DNA of 64,000 nt, from the NCBI GenBank assembly GCA_026122225.1, contig JANEZZ010000305.1, positions 372,001 to 436,000 on the forward strand, written 5' to 3'. This DNA is from Heloderma charlesbogerti (Eukaryota; Chordata; Lepidosauria; Squamata; Helodermatidae). Position numbers and translations under genes: made by a program. This document shows, piece by piece, positions 42,532 to 53,650 of this stretch. The notes under the pieces are model-generated. The model searched no databases and was not told the DNA's origin. It saw only the letters and a list, made by a program, of their open reading frames with translations. Every line of letters begins with the position of its first letter. Within the stretch, counting starts at the first letter, position 1.

Positions 42532-42633
42532 TACATCCCTAATTTATATTTCTATTTGTAGCTTTTAATTGTAGCAGTTTTAACGTTGTAAGGCCGCCTT
42601 GGGTCCCAGTATTGGGGAAAAGGCGGGATATAA

Positions 42634-42640
<7 letters not shown>

Positions 42641-42669
<29 letters not shown>
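42641..42669. repeat. (TAA)n microsatellite in an L2 tail
   Basis: About ten TAA units directly after the L2 tail. Confidence 0.9.
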
Positions 42670-42670
<1 letters not shown>

Positions 42671-45600
42671 ATACTTCAGCACTTTGCCCAAGAATGGAAT
42701 ATTGGAGACCAGTCGGAAATTATCCAATACAGTGGGGTTGGGGCGTGGGTTTCTAACGAAGGTCTCACCACCACCACCTTTAGGCAAGACAGAATCATAC
42801 CTTGCCATAAAGAGGCATTCAATACTACTCTTGCCAACTCAGCCAGGCCCCCCAGCTGTTTTTATAAGCCAGAAAGGCCAAGGGTCTAGCACACAAGAGG
42901 TGAGCTGGAACATCAAATTCTTGGTGGTGGCACCACTTATGTTCAGCCCCATTCCTCCCAGAGCCCACTTTGTTCAAACTCTGGACTGTTTTAAATAATT
43001 TCTATTTTATAAAGGTTATTGTTTCAGTGCACCAATGGAGCAACATGAATGTGAGTTTGAAACTGTATGTTTACTGTTACTAGGGGGGCGGGGGGGGCAG
43101 CGGCGGTGTTCTTATGGGTGGTATATAACTCTCCCCAGCTCTTTTCTCTGGAGAGGAATAAAACAGAGCTCGCAACAGCCCCACAGAAATCAGTGTGAAC
43201 TTCTCTGGTTAATTTTATACAACAGAGAAGAGGCTGGTGTTTTCAGACTGTAGGCAGGAGCCGGGGGGGGGGGGGGACAGACAGAGTGGAACAAAGGGGA
43301 AAAGTAAACAGGGAGAGAAGCTGCCAATTAAAGGAGTGCAGCACTAGGAAATCCATCTCCCTACTAGCATCTCAGGATTCAGGAGCTAATTATAACGTCA
43401 TCAATATGCACATTTATTATTAATGAAACTCAAAAAAGCCCAGCCAGATGGAGTCATAGACTAATTTCAGGCTTTTGCTAATATTATTAATGGCTGGATT
43501 TTCCTGGTGCCTCTCACCTCCACATCTGCCACATGAAGCTGATACAATTTAAAACAAAAGACAATATGGCAAAAAAAGATCAATCTTACAGCTCATTCAG
43601 CAGAATGCAACAGCTTACATACTTTGGCAATAATGTATGCTACACACACCATGAGCTGCCTATTACTGTCCCTGCTTGGAGCTGTGGCCCACTCCTCACC
43701 CCAAGACTGCAAATGCTCGGCCAGCTTTTGTTCCTCCCAAAGCATGCTCAGCTACATTGCACTCTTAATTTCTCTCTAACTCTTCCATTCACGCTGATAC
43801 CAACTATGTCACAATCCCCTGTCAATTTCAAGCCAAAGGGGAATCTGCCATGCTTCTGTTTCTGTAGCCTTGTGTAAGCAGAGATGTTTTTTGTACCAAG
43901 TATATCCTAATGCAATTAAGGGTCCACAGTTGGGCAATACCTTTATTAGGACCAACCAAACTGTCACAAAGGAGTGTGCAAGCTTTTGAGTTCTCCAGAA
44001 TTATTAACCAGTGGTACAAACACAGGGGACGAGGGAAGAAACAAATCCCCCCCCCCAAATTAGACCAGATATTGGGGTCATGAAGTCTGCATTTTAGCCC
44101 CAGTCTCAAGATGGAGATTGGAGACTGAGGGTGCAACCCTATGCAAGTTTAGACAGAAAGAAGTCCTACAGTTCCCTACAAAATATTGCCTTATTTTGCC
44201 AATAAGTTACAAATGAATTCCAGCTTGAAAGAAACTATTGCAATGCTGTTTTTCTTCCTTGACTCTTATATAACAGTGTATTCATAACTTATACTTCTCA
44301 TTTTGCCATTTTAGGAATACCTCTCATTTTCCATAACACAGCAAATCCTAGCAGCGGTAATCATATACAAGATCATTTCATATAAATTTAACAATAAATT
44401 CTATATAATTCAGGAGAAGTAGCAAAGAACCTAGATCTAACTGTATATGGACTATTTTTTTGTAAGTAGCTCTAATTTTACTCCTGCACTTTTTACATCT
44501 GAACACATCTCAGAAAAAGATCCATCTTTTGTCCAAAACTTCCAATATCTATTGTCTATTGTGAGGTTATACAATGAAAAATATTTTTCTCTGTAAATAC
44601 TCACATATTTCAATGTTATGCATTTCCCTATAATCTTTACCCCACCTTATTATATGTATTTTTTTTACATTTTATAACCACAACTATAATTCAAGATCAA
44701 ATAAGATTTTAGACTTCAGATAATACATTTAGATTTTCAGAGAGCTAATGCAATTTCTCAGGAAGTAACCTTATAATCTCATCCATCCTATGATATTTGC
44801 AGAATTATAAATATTCAAACCATAGAAGATGGGTCACATTCGTAATTTTTTTTAAAGATCACCATAAGTCCAAAAGAAATCTCTCAAAGAGATTTTTATA
44901 GGTATACATCACATCCACTGAGATCAGTCTTAATGCTATTATGCTTAAACACTAAAACTTCCATTACTCACTCCAAACGCCATCTATGCTTCCTATTGAT
45001 CAATACATATTGAAGGCATGCAGAAATAATTTTAGCTGGCTTGAAAAGGTGCTGAAATATCAACTTCCAAAGCTATCGAGATCAGATTCTGAATATCAAT
45101 ATTCTCCAAAAGCAACACAAGAACAATGTTTCATATCAGTTCAACACTGTCATCTCATCCATATAAAACAAGCTGTTTGGAACCCACATCGCTCCTGCTG
45201 CCATTTCTGTTTTTAGAGGTGGCATATTCACATGGTCACTCTTGGGTGTTTTTTCATGCACACTCCTGCACTCAACTAGAGCACAAGATAATTTATTATT
45301 CCCCTGATATTTCTCTAAACAGGAGCAACCTGAAAATGGCTTTGCTTAAATCAAAATACTGAAGATTAGAACTAGAATTGTATTGCATTAGACCAACGGT
45401 TTTCCCCCCAAGCCAAACTTATTGCACTAGTCTGCTTTCTCTAACTTTTTACAAAGTGCCAGAGGAGAAAAAGAGAGACAGTGCTATTGAGAAAGGTAAT
45501 TAGGGGGAATGACTTTCATATCACGAATCCCACAATCTGGGGAAGATATGAAAATCTAGTGCAGCACCAGATCACCAAAGATTATCAGATTACCAAAAAA

Positions 45601-46599
45601 AATATCACAGCTTTCAAATCAACATTCTGATTAGCTTAGTTAAATGTTATGCTAACAATAATACAATAGCCTTTGCCTGCATTTTACTAACACAGCAAAG
45701 CCATAATGCATTATTTATCTTCCCCCCTCCACCCACAGTAATTGTAGAAGGCAATCATTTCCACATACTTTCAAACCCCTTATTAATGTGATCTTTGTGT
45801 TGTTATTCAATTCATTTTGCAGCCCAGCTCAGTCACTTCAGTATCAAATACTACATCCAAGAAATAAAGCCCCAAAACAATATGATACTTGGTGTCATTG
45901 TTCAATTTTGGCATTTAGGATACACTGTTTTAAAAGCTAATTTGTGTCCCATTATCAGTTTTATGACCCTATAAAGCCATACGCCTGAATCATGAAAGCT
46001 GCCCCCTTCCCTCTCCAGGATGCTTGGGGAGGGCTTGGCACAGCAGTCGCAGCCAGCAAAATTGTATTCTGCCAGTATTGCAGTGCGTCTCTCTCCAACT
46101 AACCAGAAAATCAGTACTGGATTCCACAGACCCGTGCAATCCTTCCCTCTCTGGGGAATCTCATACCTGCAGGGATTATCCGGAGTTGTATGATTTCAAG
46201 GACTGTTTTAAAAGCAACCTGATCTAAATGAGAGGAAAGCCAGAAACAGCTCTCTGGAGGAGAGAAGCAGCAGCATCTGCCTGGGCACAGAAGACATGGA
46301 TGATTTTTCCTTTACTGCAGGAAGTTATCAGAATTCCCAGTGCCTCGTCTCTAAGGTGGCAGCTCCCTCCCCACGCCCTTTCCAACCTCCCACTTCACCC
46401 AGGAAGCTAAGCAAGACTTTCTTTTGGCAGCAGCCACCTCTTCCCCCCAGCCCATTACCCCTCCCTCCAAAGCTTTGCTCGTATGCCTTTCTGACCTTGC
46501 CACGTGATGGAGACCTCACTCTGATGAGGCCGCAAGCAGAGGTGACCCATGAGGTTAAGGCACATCTCCCTCATGGACAGCTGGCAGGAGAGGGGAGGC
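42670..46599. other. Long unassigned stretch; no gene seen
   Basis: G runs lie at 43084-43099 and 43262-43277. A MITE fragment (CAACCCTATGCAAG, AGACAGAAAGAAGTCCTAC) lies at 44132-44180. The part 44.2-45.7 kb is AT-rich. Open frames have no recognisable domain. If the OSBP2 interpretation is right, this lies in its intron. Confidence 0.35.
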
Positions 46600-47740
46600 T
46601 TGGGGGGGGAGGGGGACCCAACGCTTCTTGTGCAGTCCAGCTTCACCGAGGGACTGGGAACTAAGTGCTTACTCAGAGGCACTGCCCAGGCCGGGGGAGG
46701 GGAGGGGAGGGGGAGCGGAGATCGCCTCTACAGAGAAGGAAAAAGGCACAAGGGGTCCTGGCCAGGAAGCAGAGCATGTCCTGCTCCCCTCCCACCAGAT
46801 CTCAGGCGCCTCACCGTTCCTCACCCCCCCGCCTGTGCGATCAGAGATAGCGGCGAGAGCTTTTCCAAAAGGATCCCTGACGGGGTCAAAGCAGCTGGGG
46901 ATGCAAAACTCCGCTTGCTCCCCTCCCTCCCCCGCACCCGGCTCTCCGCTCGGCGCGCGGTCATCCGGGCTGTCCGGCATGAGACGCCGCTTGTTGGAGG
47001 GGCAGCTTAGGGTGGGGGCTGAAAGACCCTGGAGATTCGAGGAGAGGGGCTGCGGCACGTCTCCCCAGCCTGATCGATGCTCGATGCCTGCCAGGGCCAA
47101 GCAGCCCGCCCCGTCCCACCCCCGCCTCTTCCCCTCTGCCCAGCCCAGCACATGCCCCCCCTTGGCTGCCGTCCTCAGGCGCCGGGGAGTGGGCTCAGGG
47201 CTGGAGCGGGGAGGGGCGGCGGGGAAGCCCCCACTCCCCCCTTCGTTCCGCTCTCGCAAAGCGGGTAGCCCGGCCAAGCTGGCCGTGGGGGCCACCCTCC
47301 GCAAGCCCCTACTCACCCGGCCAGTCCTCTTCGGCGGCTACAGAGGCAGAAAGCGCAACTCTTCCCCCCAAAGCTGCGGGGCTTGCATCCGTCTTCGGGC
47401 GGCTGCCGCTCTGCTTCGTTCCCTTCCCACCTCGGTCCTTTTGTCTCCGGCCCCCCCCGCCTCCCGCCCCCCCCCCCCGGTTTTGCCTGCTGAGAAATCC
47501 AGGCGGAGACAAACAGGCAAGGCGGGCTACTCCCTGGATGGGGATCTGCAAGCGGCTCTGATCAGTCTCCACCCCGGACAGGCGCCGCCGCCGCCGCCGC
47601 CTGGGGCAGCGCTCTGATCAGCACCATGGACAGCCGCCCGACGGGCCTCCCAAAAAGCCAGGGGCGCGCGCAAGGAGGCCGGGCGCGCTTCGCGGGCCGT
47701 CAGGTGTCCGCACGCGCCCGGCGGCCCCACCCAGTTCAGT
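46600..47740. promoter_or_regulatory. CpG island, probable promoter
   Basis: This is by far the most GC-rich stretch, with dense CG dinucleotides between about 46.8 and 47.74 kb, a (CGC)n run at 47582-47600 and long C runs. Such islands normally mark vertebrate promoters. Transposon copies are absent from it. The long open frames inside it on both strands are a composition effect, and I see no known protein in them. Confidence 0.75.
47317..47740 (-). other. OSBP2: Candidate alternative first exon of OSBP2 (mainly 5' UTR)
   Basis: On the minus strand the island ends an exon-like stretch with CCGG/GTGAGTAG, a strong donor (last exon base 47317). An open frame through it ends in EEDWP plus one base, G. 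Joined to the exon at 1602 this G completes GAT (Asp), giving DDSGDEE in frame. However, that frame has no ATG in the exon: its upstream stop is near 47623 and the first start-like codon is GTG at 47572. It may thus be untranslated, with initiation downstream, as in the reported PH-less ORP4 forms. The transcription start is not determined. Another gene's promoter is possible. Confidence 0.4.
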
Positions 47741-48172
47741 TCAGTTCAGTGAAACAAGCACCATCACTCTACAGAAGCTGGAGCGTGAGGACGGGCTCTC
47801 GCGATTGGGCTGCAGTTTTATTTTTCATCTCCCTACACCCCAGCTCCCCAAGCAGGGGATTCATCGCCAGTTAAACTTGGCCATCTTTTTCATGCGTTGC
47901 AGCCACTTTCCACGGGATTTTCACCAGCTGAACTGTCACTGCAAAGTAATTTCCCCCCAATACAATTTCAGACTGAGGTTTGCCACATCGCGGATTCAAC
48001 ACTTTTCTACGACACATTTCAAAGCATTCGTGAAACCATTTACATAAGCATGTACATACAAATCTACTGGAAACAGCCACGTGTATTTCGGAAATGCCCG
48101 AATATGAACCTCCAACAGACCCTTTATTATATGATGGGACCTTTAGGTGGAGAGTTGCCAGAGAGAAGTAGT

Positions 48173-48281
48173 GAATGGGTCCCCGTGTTTTTCCCATGTT
48201 TGAATGGGTCCCCGTGTTTTTCCCATGTTTGAATGGGTCCCCGTGTTTTTCCCATGTTTGAATGGGTCCCCGTGTTTTTCC
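48173..48281. repeat. 29-bp minisatellite, 3.8 copies
   Basis: The unit begins GAATGGGTCCCCGTG and ends CCCATGTTT. Copies start at 48173, 48202, 48231 and 48260. The first three are identical, and the fourth is cut after 22 bases. Confidence 0.97.
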
Positions 48282-49626
48282 ACCAAATCATCTCTTGCTT
48301 TGGTGTGCTTGAGTCAGCTGTCAGGTCATGTATAACTGTGACACTGAATTTACAACCATTTTATTAAGTGTTGCCAAGATAACTATTGCAGCAGAATGAG
48401 GAAAACAGAACTACACAGACACACGTGCTGACATAGTCCAATCTGGAATATCACAGCAATGATAATGTTGATCAATTTCTAAAACAACGGTAGAAGATGA
48501 ATATAGATAATCAGATAAATATAGACACCAGACAAATATACAGAGCTGACCATTCTTCATTCAATAATGAAATTATAAAATAAATGACAACACTGGAGCA
48601 TCTTTTTTTTTTTTGTATCTTTTTCTTTCTTTTTGCTTCTGATTTAATGAACCCTCCTTCAAATGATTTACTCTATGTGTTGGTTTACCAATAGGTTCAT
48701 CAGCTGATTATTTGCTTTATCGTGCAATTTAACCTTATTTTGATAAATCAAATTACATTCCATTTACTTGCTGATATAGGATGAACCACAATTTTCTAAA
48801 GTAGTTGTGATATTTATGTTATCACCAGATGTGATGTTTTTCTGTGTTGTTTTTAATTCTTTTATACCAAACCTTGTGTAATGTGAGTAAACTTAATTTT
48901 AAAATGTGATTGGTGAAGAGACGTTTCCTAATTTCCTAACCCAGCTCCTGCCCCTCAGAAGTCCGTTCCCTATGGGAACCCTGTTGTGGATAGAAAGCAG
49001 ACCCAGCAAATTACAAGGGAGTATGATGTATTTATTTAAAATATGTATATACTGCCTTTCATTATCAAATATCATAGTGGTATGAAGTGCATTAAAGCAA
49101 CAATTCAAAATCAGTAACAATGCGTTGACAGTAGTGTGCTGGGTATTAGCAACAATCCTATCAGAAGCCAGTGTCGTGTCGTGAGTTGTTATAAGCCATG
49201 CTTGGAATTTACTGGCCTTGCTCTATAGCACTTTATTAGCCATGACTGGAACATTCACTGTTCATTCATTAATCTCCTCTATAATGTGTAGTGTTAATAT
49301 AAAAACCATATCTAGCAATGCCGTTTAAGCCACTAATACATAGAATTACTGAGATATTTGCAAAGGAAGGTCAATGGTATATATATTAACCTTTGCTAAA
49401 TTAGAAACAGTGCAGTACTGGAAAAGTAAAGCAGTTCTCCTTTATTAAGTACTGGTAACTTTGGGCATGGAAAAAGTGACATTACTAAATTAACAAGTTT
49501 GGTCAGAATTAAAAATGGAGGAAGTCCTGAAATATTTTTTTACAGTAATGGGCGAGTTGCTTTTTAGCAGCATGACTGAGAAATATGGCTTTGCTCTTTA
49601 TTCTATTGCTGTGTTGTCTTTCGGTA
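48282..49626. other. Unassigned AT-rich sequence
   Basis: No gene or classified repeat seen. A T run lies at 48602-48615. Confidence 0.35.
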
Positions 49627-50410
49627 CAGGGGTGGGAAACTTAGGCCGGTGGGCCTAATCCACCCCTCTTGGAGTCCCAATCCAGCCCTCCGGGGTTCTC
49701 CAGATGGCCACACCCTCTTTCCCATTCAATTATCATTTTGGGTGTAATCCCATCCGGATGCCTGTCAGCCTCATCTATGCAGAACAGGAGAAGCATGCAG
49801 GCAATCTTCACCTCCACGCTTCTCCCACTCTGCATTTTTGCTAGATTGGCATTTTTGCCCATCTATAGCTAGGGCTCTGCAGAGGGGGAGGGAAGGAGGC
49901 TGGGGAGGGCTGGAGATAGCTCATATCCCTGCTTCCCCAGTTCCCTCCTCTCCCCATCCAGATTCCCACAGAACCACCCCATTTCCCTCCTCTCTGAGGT
50001 TGCCTTTATGACCCTGAGAGGCAGCCAGCGCAGTTCTCTCTGTGCTAGCAGGGAGGGGGAGGGGAGCTCAGGCTCCTGGGTCTGAGGTCAGAGCACTGTC
50101 TCTGACCTTGGATTCAGGAAAACGAACTATCCTATGCCACCCCCACCTCCACCCCCAATGCTGTTTAGGGTCCACAGGACTGCTCTCTTAGTGGTTTTCC
50201 AGCTTTGTATGTTTTTCCCAGTCTTAAAGATTGAAATGCCTCTTCTAAGGCTTAGTTACTGGCAGGGAGAGCTTTACTCTAAAATGTGCTGGCATTTTTG
50301 GTGTCTTGGCATTGCCCCTTTTCCTGTTGGCCTCACCCACCACTAGAATGTGGCCCCCTAGAGCTTCTCCGAAACTTAATTCTGCCCTCGGACTGAAAGA
50401 AGTTCCCCTG
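49627..50410 (+). mobile_element. hAT-like element (CAGGGGTGGGAAAC ends), about 784 bp
   Basis: The left end CAGGGGTGGGAAACTT and right end AAGTTCCCCTG are inverted repeats. The right half has GTGGTTTTCCAGC, GATTGAAATGCC, GCTGGCATTTTTGG and TCGGACTGAAAGAAG. Copies lie at 12859, 35680 and, reversed, 50959. No 8-bp duplication was found. Confidence 0.6.
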
Positions 50411-50958
50411 TCCACAATTTTAGTGGACATTAAAAGCAGAGTATCACAGAAAACAGCAAGGCAATGGGAAATTAGAGTCCTTCTCCATGCTGTCCTTTTA
50501 AAAGGGTCTCTTATGTTTCTGGCATAGTTGAGGCTGTAAGGAATATATAGGAACAGCAGGAGGACAGGGACTTGCCATGGAACACCCAGGCATTTGTCTG
50601 CAAGACGGTTTCGTTAACAGCCTTCTCACTGCACTCTCAGCAGGGCACTTGTGTTTTCTCCACCTCTATTAGTGACGGCCTCTTGATCAAGGGACAACGA
50701 TGCATTAAAAATTCGCTGGAGATGCTCTATTTTAATAAGCCCAGCAGTGCTACCAGAATAAACTGAAAGGCCCTTTGATGGCCTCCTAGGTTATACAGAG
50801 ATATTTCTCTGTGTAATCTAGAAGTATGCAAATGCATTTTAGAAGCCTAGAGCTGCAGTTTGCGAGTGACATATTTCAAAATAATTACACTGAAGTCAAA
50901 GCCCTGGTGGGATCACAGTGGAAGTACGAAAAGTCATGAAGAGAAGGTTATGGTATCA

Positions 50959-51288
50959 CAGAGGTGGGGAATCTTTCAATTTCAGAGAAGCACATTCCAG
51001 TGTTGGGCAGGGCCAAAACCAAAGATGGTGGAGCCAAAGGCAAAAGAGGTGGGGCCAAAAATACAAAAACGCCAACATACTGTAGCTTGAAGCTCGTACT
51101 GCCAGGATCAAAGCCTTGGGAGACACATTCCGACCTTTTAGAATGGGGGAAATTGCACAAAAGCCTGGAAATCTCCAAAAGATCAGTGGTTGGGGGAAAG
51201 GGGGTGGGGCCTGGGGAAGAGGGTGGGGCCATCTGGGGAACCCCAAAGAGCCAAATGTAGCCCCCAGGCCTGAGGTTTCCCATGGCTG
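50959..51288 (-). mobile_element. hAT-like element (CAGGGGTGGGGAA type), reversed
   Basis: CAGAGGTGGGGAATC at the left and GAGGTTTCCCATGGCTG at the right are imperfect inverted ends. Between them, AGGGCCAAAACCAAAG, AGGTGGGGCCAAAAATAC and GGGGCCATCTGGGGAACCCC match the other copies in reverse. No target duplication was found. Confidence 0.6.
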
Positions 51289-51354
51289 GTTGGGGAGATG
51301 AGCCTGGTTTAAGGAAGTACACAGAGGCATTGGCAGTGAGAGAAAGATGGGAGA

Positions 51355-51602
51355 TAGCAGCCATAGCCCATGATGGGGAGAGACCATCGCTCAGAGATAT
51401 GAGCACATGCAGAAGGTTCAGAAAATGCCTGGTTCAATTCCTGGCATTTCCAGTTCAGATCAGATAACAGGGGGTGGGAAATACCTTTGTTTGAGACTCT
51501 GGAGAGCTGCTGCCTGTCAGAACAGACAATACCAGTCCAACAGATGGAACAGCGGTCTGACGCCAGCGGTCTGACGCCATATAAGAAAGCTTCCTACAAC
51601 AG
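51355..51602 (+). mobile_element. tRNA-derived SINE, plus strand
   Basis: The head has a B-box-like CTGGTTCAATTCCTGG. The middle has TTTGTTTGAGACTCTGGAGA, GCTGCCTGTC and AGACAATACCAGTCC, and the end CGGTCTGACGCCATATAAG and AAGCTTCCTAC. It is the same family as the split SINE at 26005. CAGCGGTCTGACGC is tandemly doubled at 51550-51576. Confidence 0.75.
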
Positions 51603-52512
51603 GGGAAAGGCCATAGGCCAAAGGTGGAGCATATGCTTTGCATGCAAAAGGTCCCAGCTTCAGTCCCCGTCGTTCCTGCCCGTTCCCAGTGAGAATGCTC
51701 CTTCTCTAAAGCCTTTCTCATGCCAAGAAGGAAACACCTTCTCCACACACAGTCATGCTGCCACCAGGACCTTTAAGGCTCAGGCCCAACCTACACTCAG
51801 TCCTCTATCTGCGAGGACACACTTGTTTATAAGATCACCTGTATTGTTTCCTTTATTACCTTCCCCTTACATAGCCAGGAGCAGAAGGTGTAGGATTGGG
51901 GTAAACAAATACACTTTATTAGCTATAGCAAATAAATTGCTGAACAATAAATAAGCAATTCTGAACGGTTCTATTAATGTGTGTTTTCTCATACACCAGA
52001 TCACACTCCCAAATCAAACACTTCACAATCGCCACAGACCTATCTCAGTTCTAAAATCTTAACACATCAATTCCCTGTCTCTGATCCCTATCAAATCATA
52101 TCCCTGTCTTATCTCTGTTCTAAACCCTGTCACACAAACACAGCACCCAGCTTTTACAGCACACACACTTCGCTCCCCCCTTCACTCACGCAGCTAATCA
52201 TCACACATATTCAAATCCACCAGTCTTCCTGTCACTCATCTCACTCTCACCCTAGAGACACTCATCATAAACACAGACTTATAACAGGAACACTTTATTA
52301 TACTTACAACTCCGTGTGTGTATGTGTATAACATCACATTCCCCCCACACACACTTTAATAAAAGCGGAAACTTGATCTTGTGCCCAGCATGTCCAGGTA
52401 GGACTGGAGAAGATCCTTCTCTGAAACCTTGGGGAGTTGCTGCCAGCCCATGTAGACAATACTGAATGAGATGGACCAAGGAACTAACTTGCTATAGGCA
52501 GCTTCCTATGTT
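51603..52512 (+). mobile_element. tRNA-derived SINE split by an unidentified insert
   Basis: A second head (CATAGGCCAAAGGTGGAGCA, TTTGCATGCAAAAGGTCCC) lies at 51603-51690. The matching 3' part (TTCTCTGAAACCTTGGGGAG, TAGACAATACTGAATGAG, GGCAGCTTCCTATG) lies at 52400-52512. The 700 bases between are CA-rich and unclassified. The pairing is inferred. Confidence 0.5.
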
Positions 52513-52519
52513 AAGGAAA

Positions 52520-52741
52520 GGAATAGAGGAGAGGTGATACCACAGGGTTAGGAGACATGGGTCTGCAAAAAGCATCCAGAAGGAGAGGATGTGGTAGAGA
52601 GAGCTGAAACCCATACTGAACACTCTGCCAGGAATAGAGGAGAGGTGATACCACAGGGTTAGGAGACATGGGTCTGCAAAAAGCATCCAGAAGGAGAGGA
52701 TGTGGTAGAGAGAGCTGAAACCCATACTGAACACTCTGCCA
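52520..52741. repeat. Exact tandem duplication, 2 x 111 bp
   Basis: The unit starts GGAATAGAGGAGAGGTG and ends AACACTCTGCCA. Copies at 52520-52630 and 52631-52741 show no difference to the eye. The unit is a multiple of three, so a frame crosses both copies, but no protein is recognisable. Confidence 0.97.
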
Positions 52742-53279
52742 GCTAAGATCAACAGCTCTTCCTCCTCTCAGAAGCCCTGTTTCTTTCAATGCTAGGAGCA
52801 TCCATACTGTTTTGTTCTAGCCTGGCAAAAAAAAATTATACTCCCGTTTACACTCCCATCAACACCCAGCAGAGGAAATAATAAACTGGATTTTTATTGC
52901 TGTATTATTCACCCTCCACTGCTTTTGCCTCCCTCCAGACATCCTCTCTTTGGCTGTGACTATGAATGTTAGCAAGAAGACTTTTGCCAAGGAGCAGGGA
53001 GGGGACGCCATCACTGTCTCCAACCAAAAGGGATTTATTTAAGGTTCACCAGGATGACCCATACAACCACTTCATGTACTATGCATACTTTAAATTGGTG
53101 TAAAGCCATCAGATATGAGTGTTTAATTGGTGTGATAAGATACATTACCACCTGCTTGTGCACTAAAGCAAAATGCTCTGGGGTGGGGAAGCAAGAGGGG
53201 GAGAAAATTGTGTGAAATAGCTTCAGCAAGAAAAGTTTGTCAGGGTCAACAAGATTTGGGGAGGGGCAGGAAACAGGCC
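52742..53279. other. Unassigned sequence
   Basis: No gene or repeat recognised. Confidence 0.35.
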
Positions 53280-53400
53280 TCCCAGGACTAGCAGAACTGC
53301 CCTGGGTACTGGTTGGCTGCTGGACTGAATTCAAGGTGCTGGTTTTAACCTTTAAAACCTTACATGAACTTCACATCTTAGAGTACAAGTTCTCTCCTCC
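53280..53400 (+). mobile_element. L2 LINE ORF2 fragment
   Basis: The plus frame reads EFKVLVLTFKTLHELHI, an L2 ORF2 C-terminal motif. The 3' end is lost after 53400. Confidence 0.6.
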
Positions 53401-53504
53401 AAATGACCCCCCAGGGAAGTGGCGGGAGGAGGTCTCAAGAGGCCATGTGCAGGACAGAATCAGTAGGTGTGGAAGGAGTTTTTATTATTTTTTTATTTTT
53501 ATTA

Positions 53505-53640
53505 TTTAAAACCTTTCTAGGATTTCTTTCAGGGCAGAAGCCCTCCCAAGGCAGCTAACGTTAAAACTCATATAATAAAAAACCAATACAATAATAAGGC
53601 AGCAATCATTCACAAACAATGGCCACCAGCAATTACACAT
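53505..53640 (-). mobile_element. L2-type LINE 3' tail, minus strand
   Basis: CAGGGCAGAAGCCCTCCCAA and GGCAGCTAACGTTAAAAC are the reverse of the tail seen at 54150-54200. Confidence 0.65.
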
Positions 53641-53650
53641 TACTAAAAAC

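Larger units (their letters stand above)
40386..42670 (+). mobile_element. L2 LINE 3' end, plus strand, split by the composite hAT
   Basis: The left part (40386-40694) has the LRNSLPREAR-type ORF2 end, then AT-rich 3' UTR. It resumes at 42532 with ATTTATATTTCTATTTG, TTGTAAGGCCGCCTTGGGTC and AAAGGCGGGATATAAATATA. The text is continuous once 40695-42531 and one 8-bp duplication are removed. Confidence 0.8.

Noticed and set aside
46628..47617. Long open frame of 329 codons in the CpG island, plus strand
   Set aside because: Proline/arginine/glycine composition follows the GC content, both strands are open over the same bases, and no domain is recognisable. The strong splice donor there is on the minus strand.
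47582..47730. Minus-strand ATG frames with poly-Ala or poly-Gly across the (CGC)n run
   Set aside because: The ATG frame ends at a stop near 47563 before the donor, and the poly-Gly frame ends at 47527. Neither joins the OSBP2 exon in frame.
48173..48281. CRISPR-like array
   Set aside because: Units are adjacent without spacers and the context is vertebrate DNA, so it is a minisatellite.
50959..51288. Target duplication for the reversed CAGGGGTGGGGAA element
   Set aside because: Flanks TGGTATCA and GTTGGGGA do not match, so no duplication is claimed.
52492..52801. Repeated minus-strand protein frame
   Set aside because: The repetition comes from the 111-bp DNA duplication; the sequence resembles no protein and includes no start or splice context.
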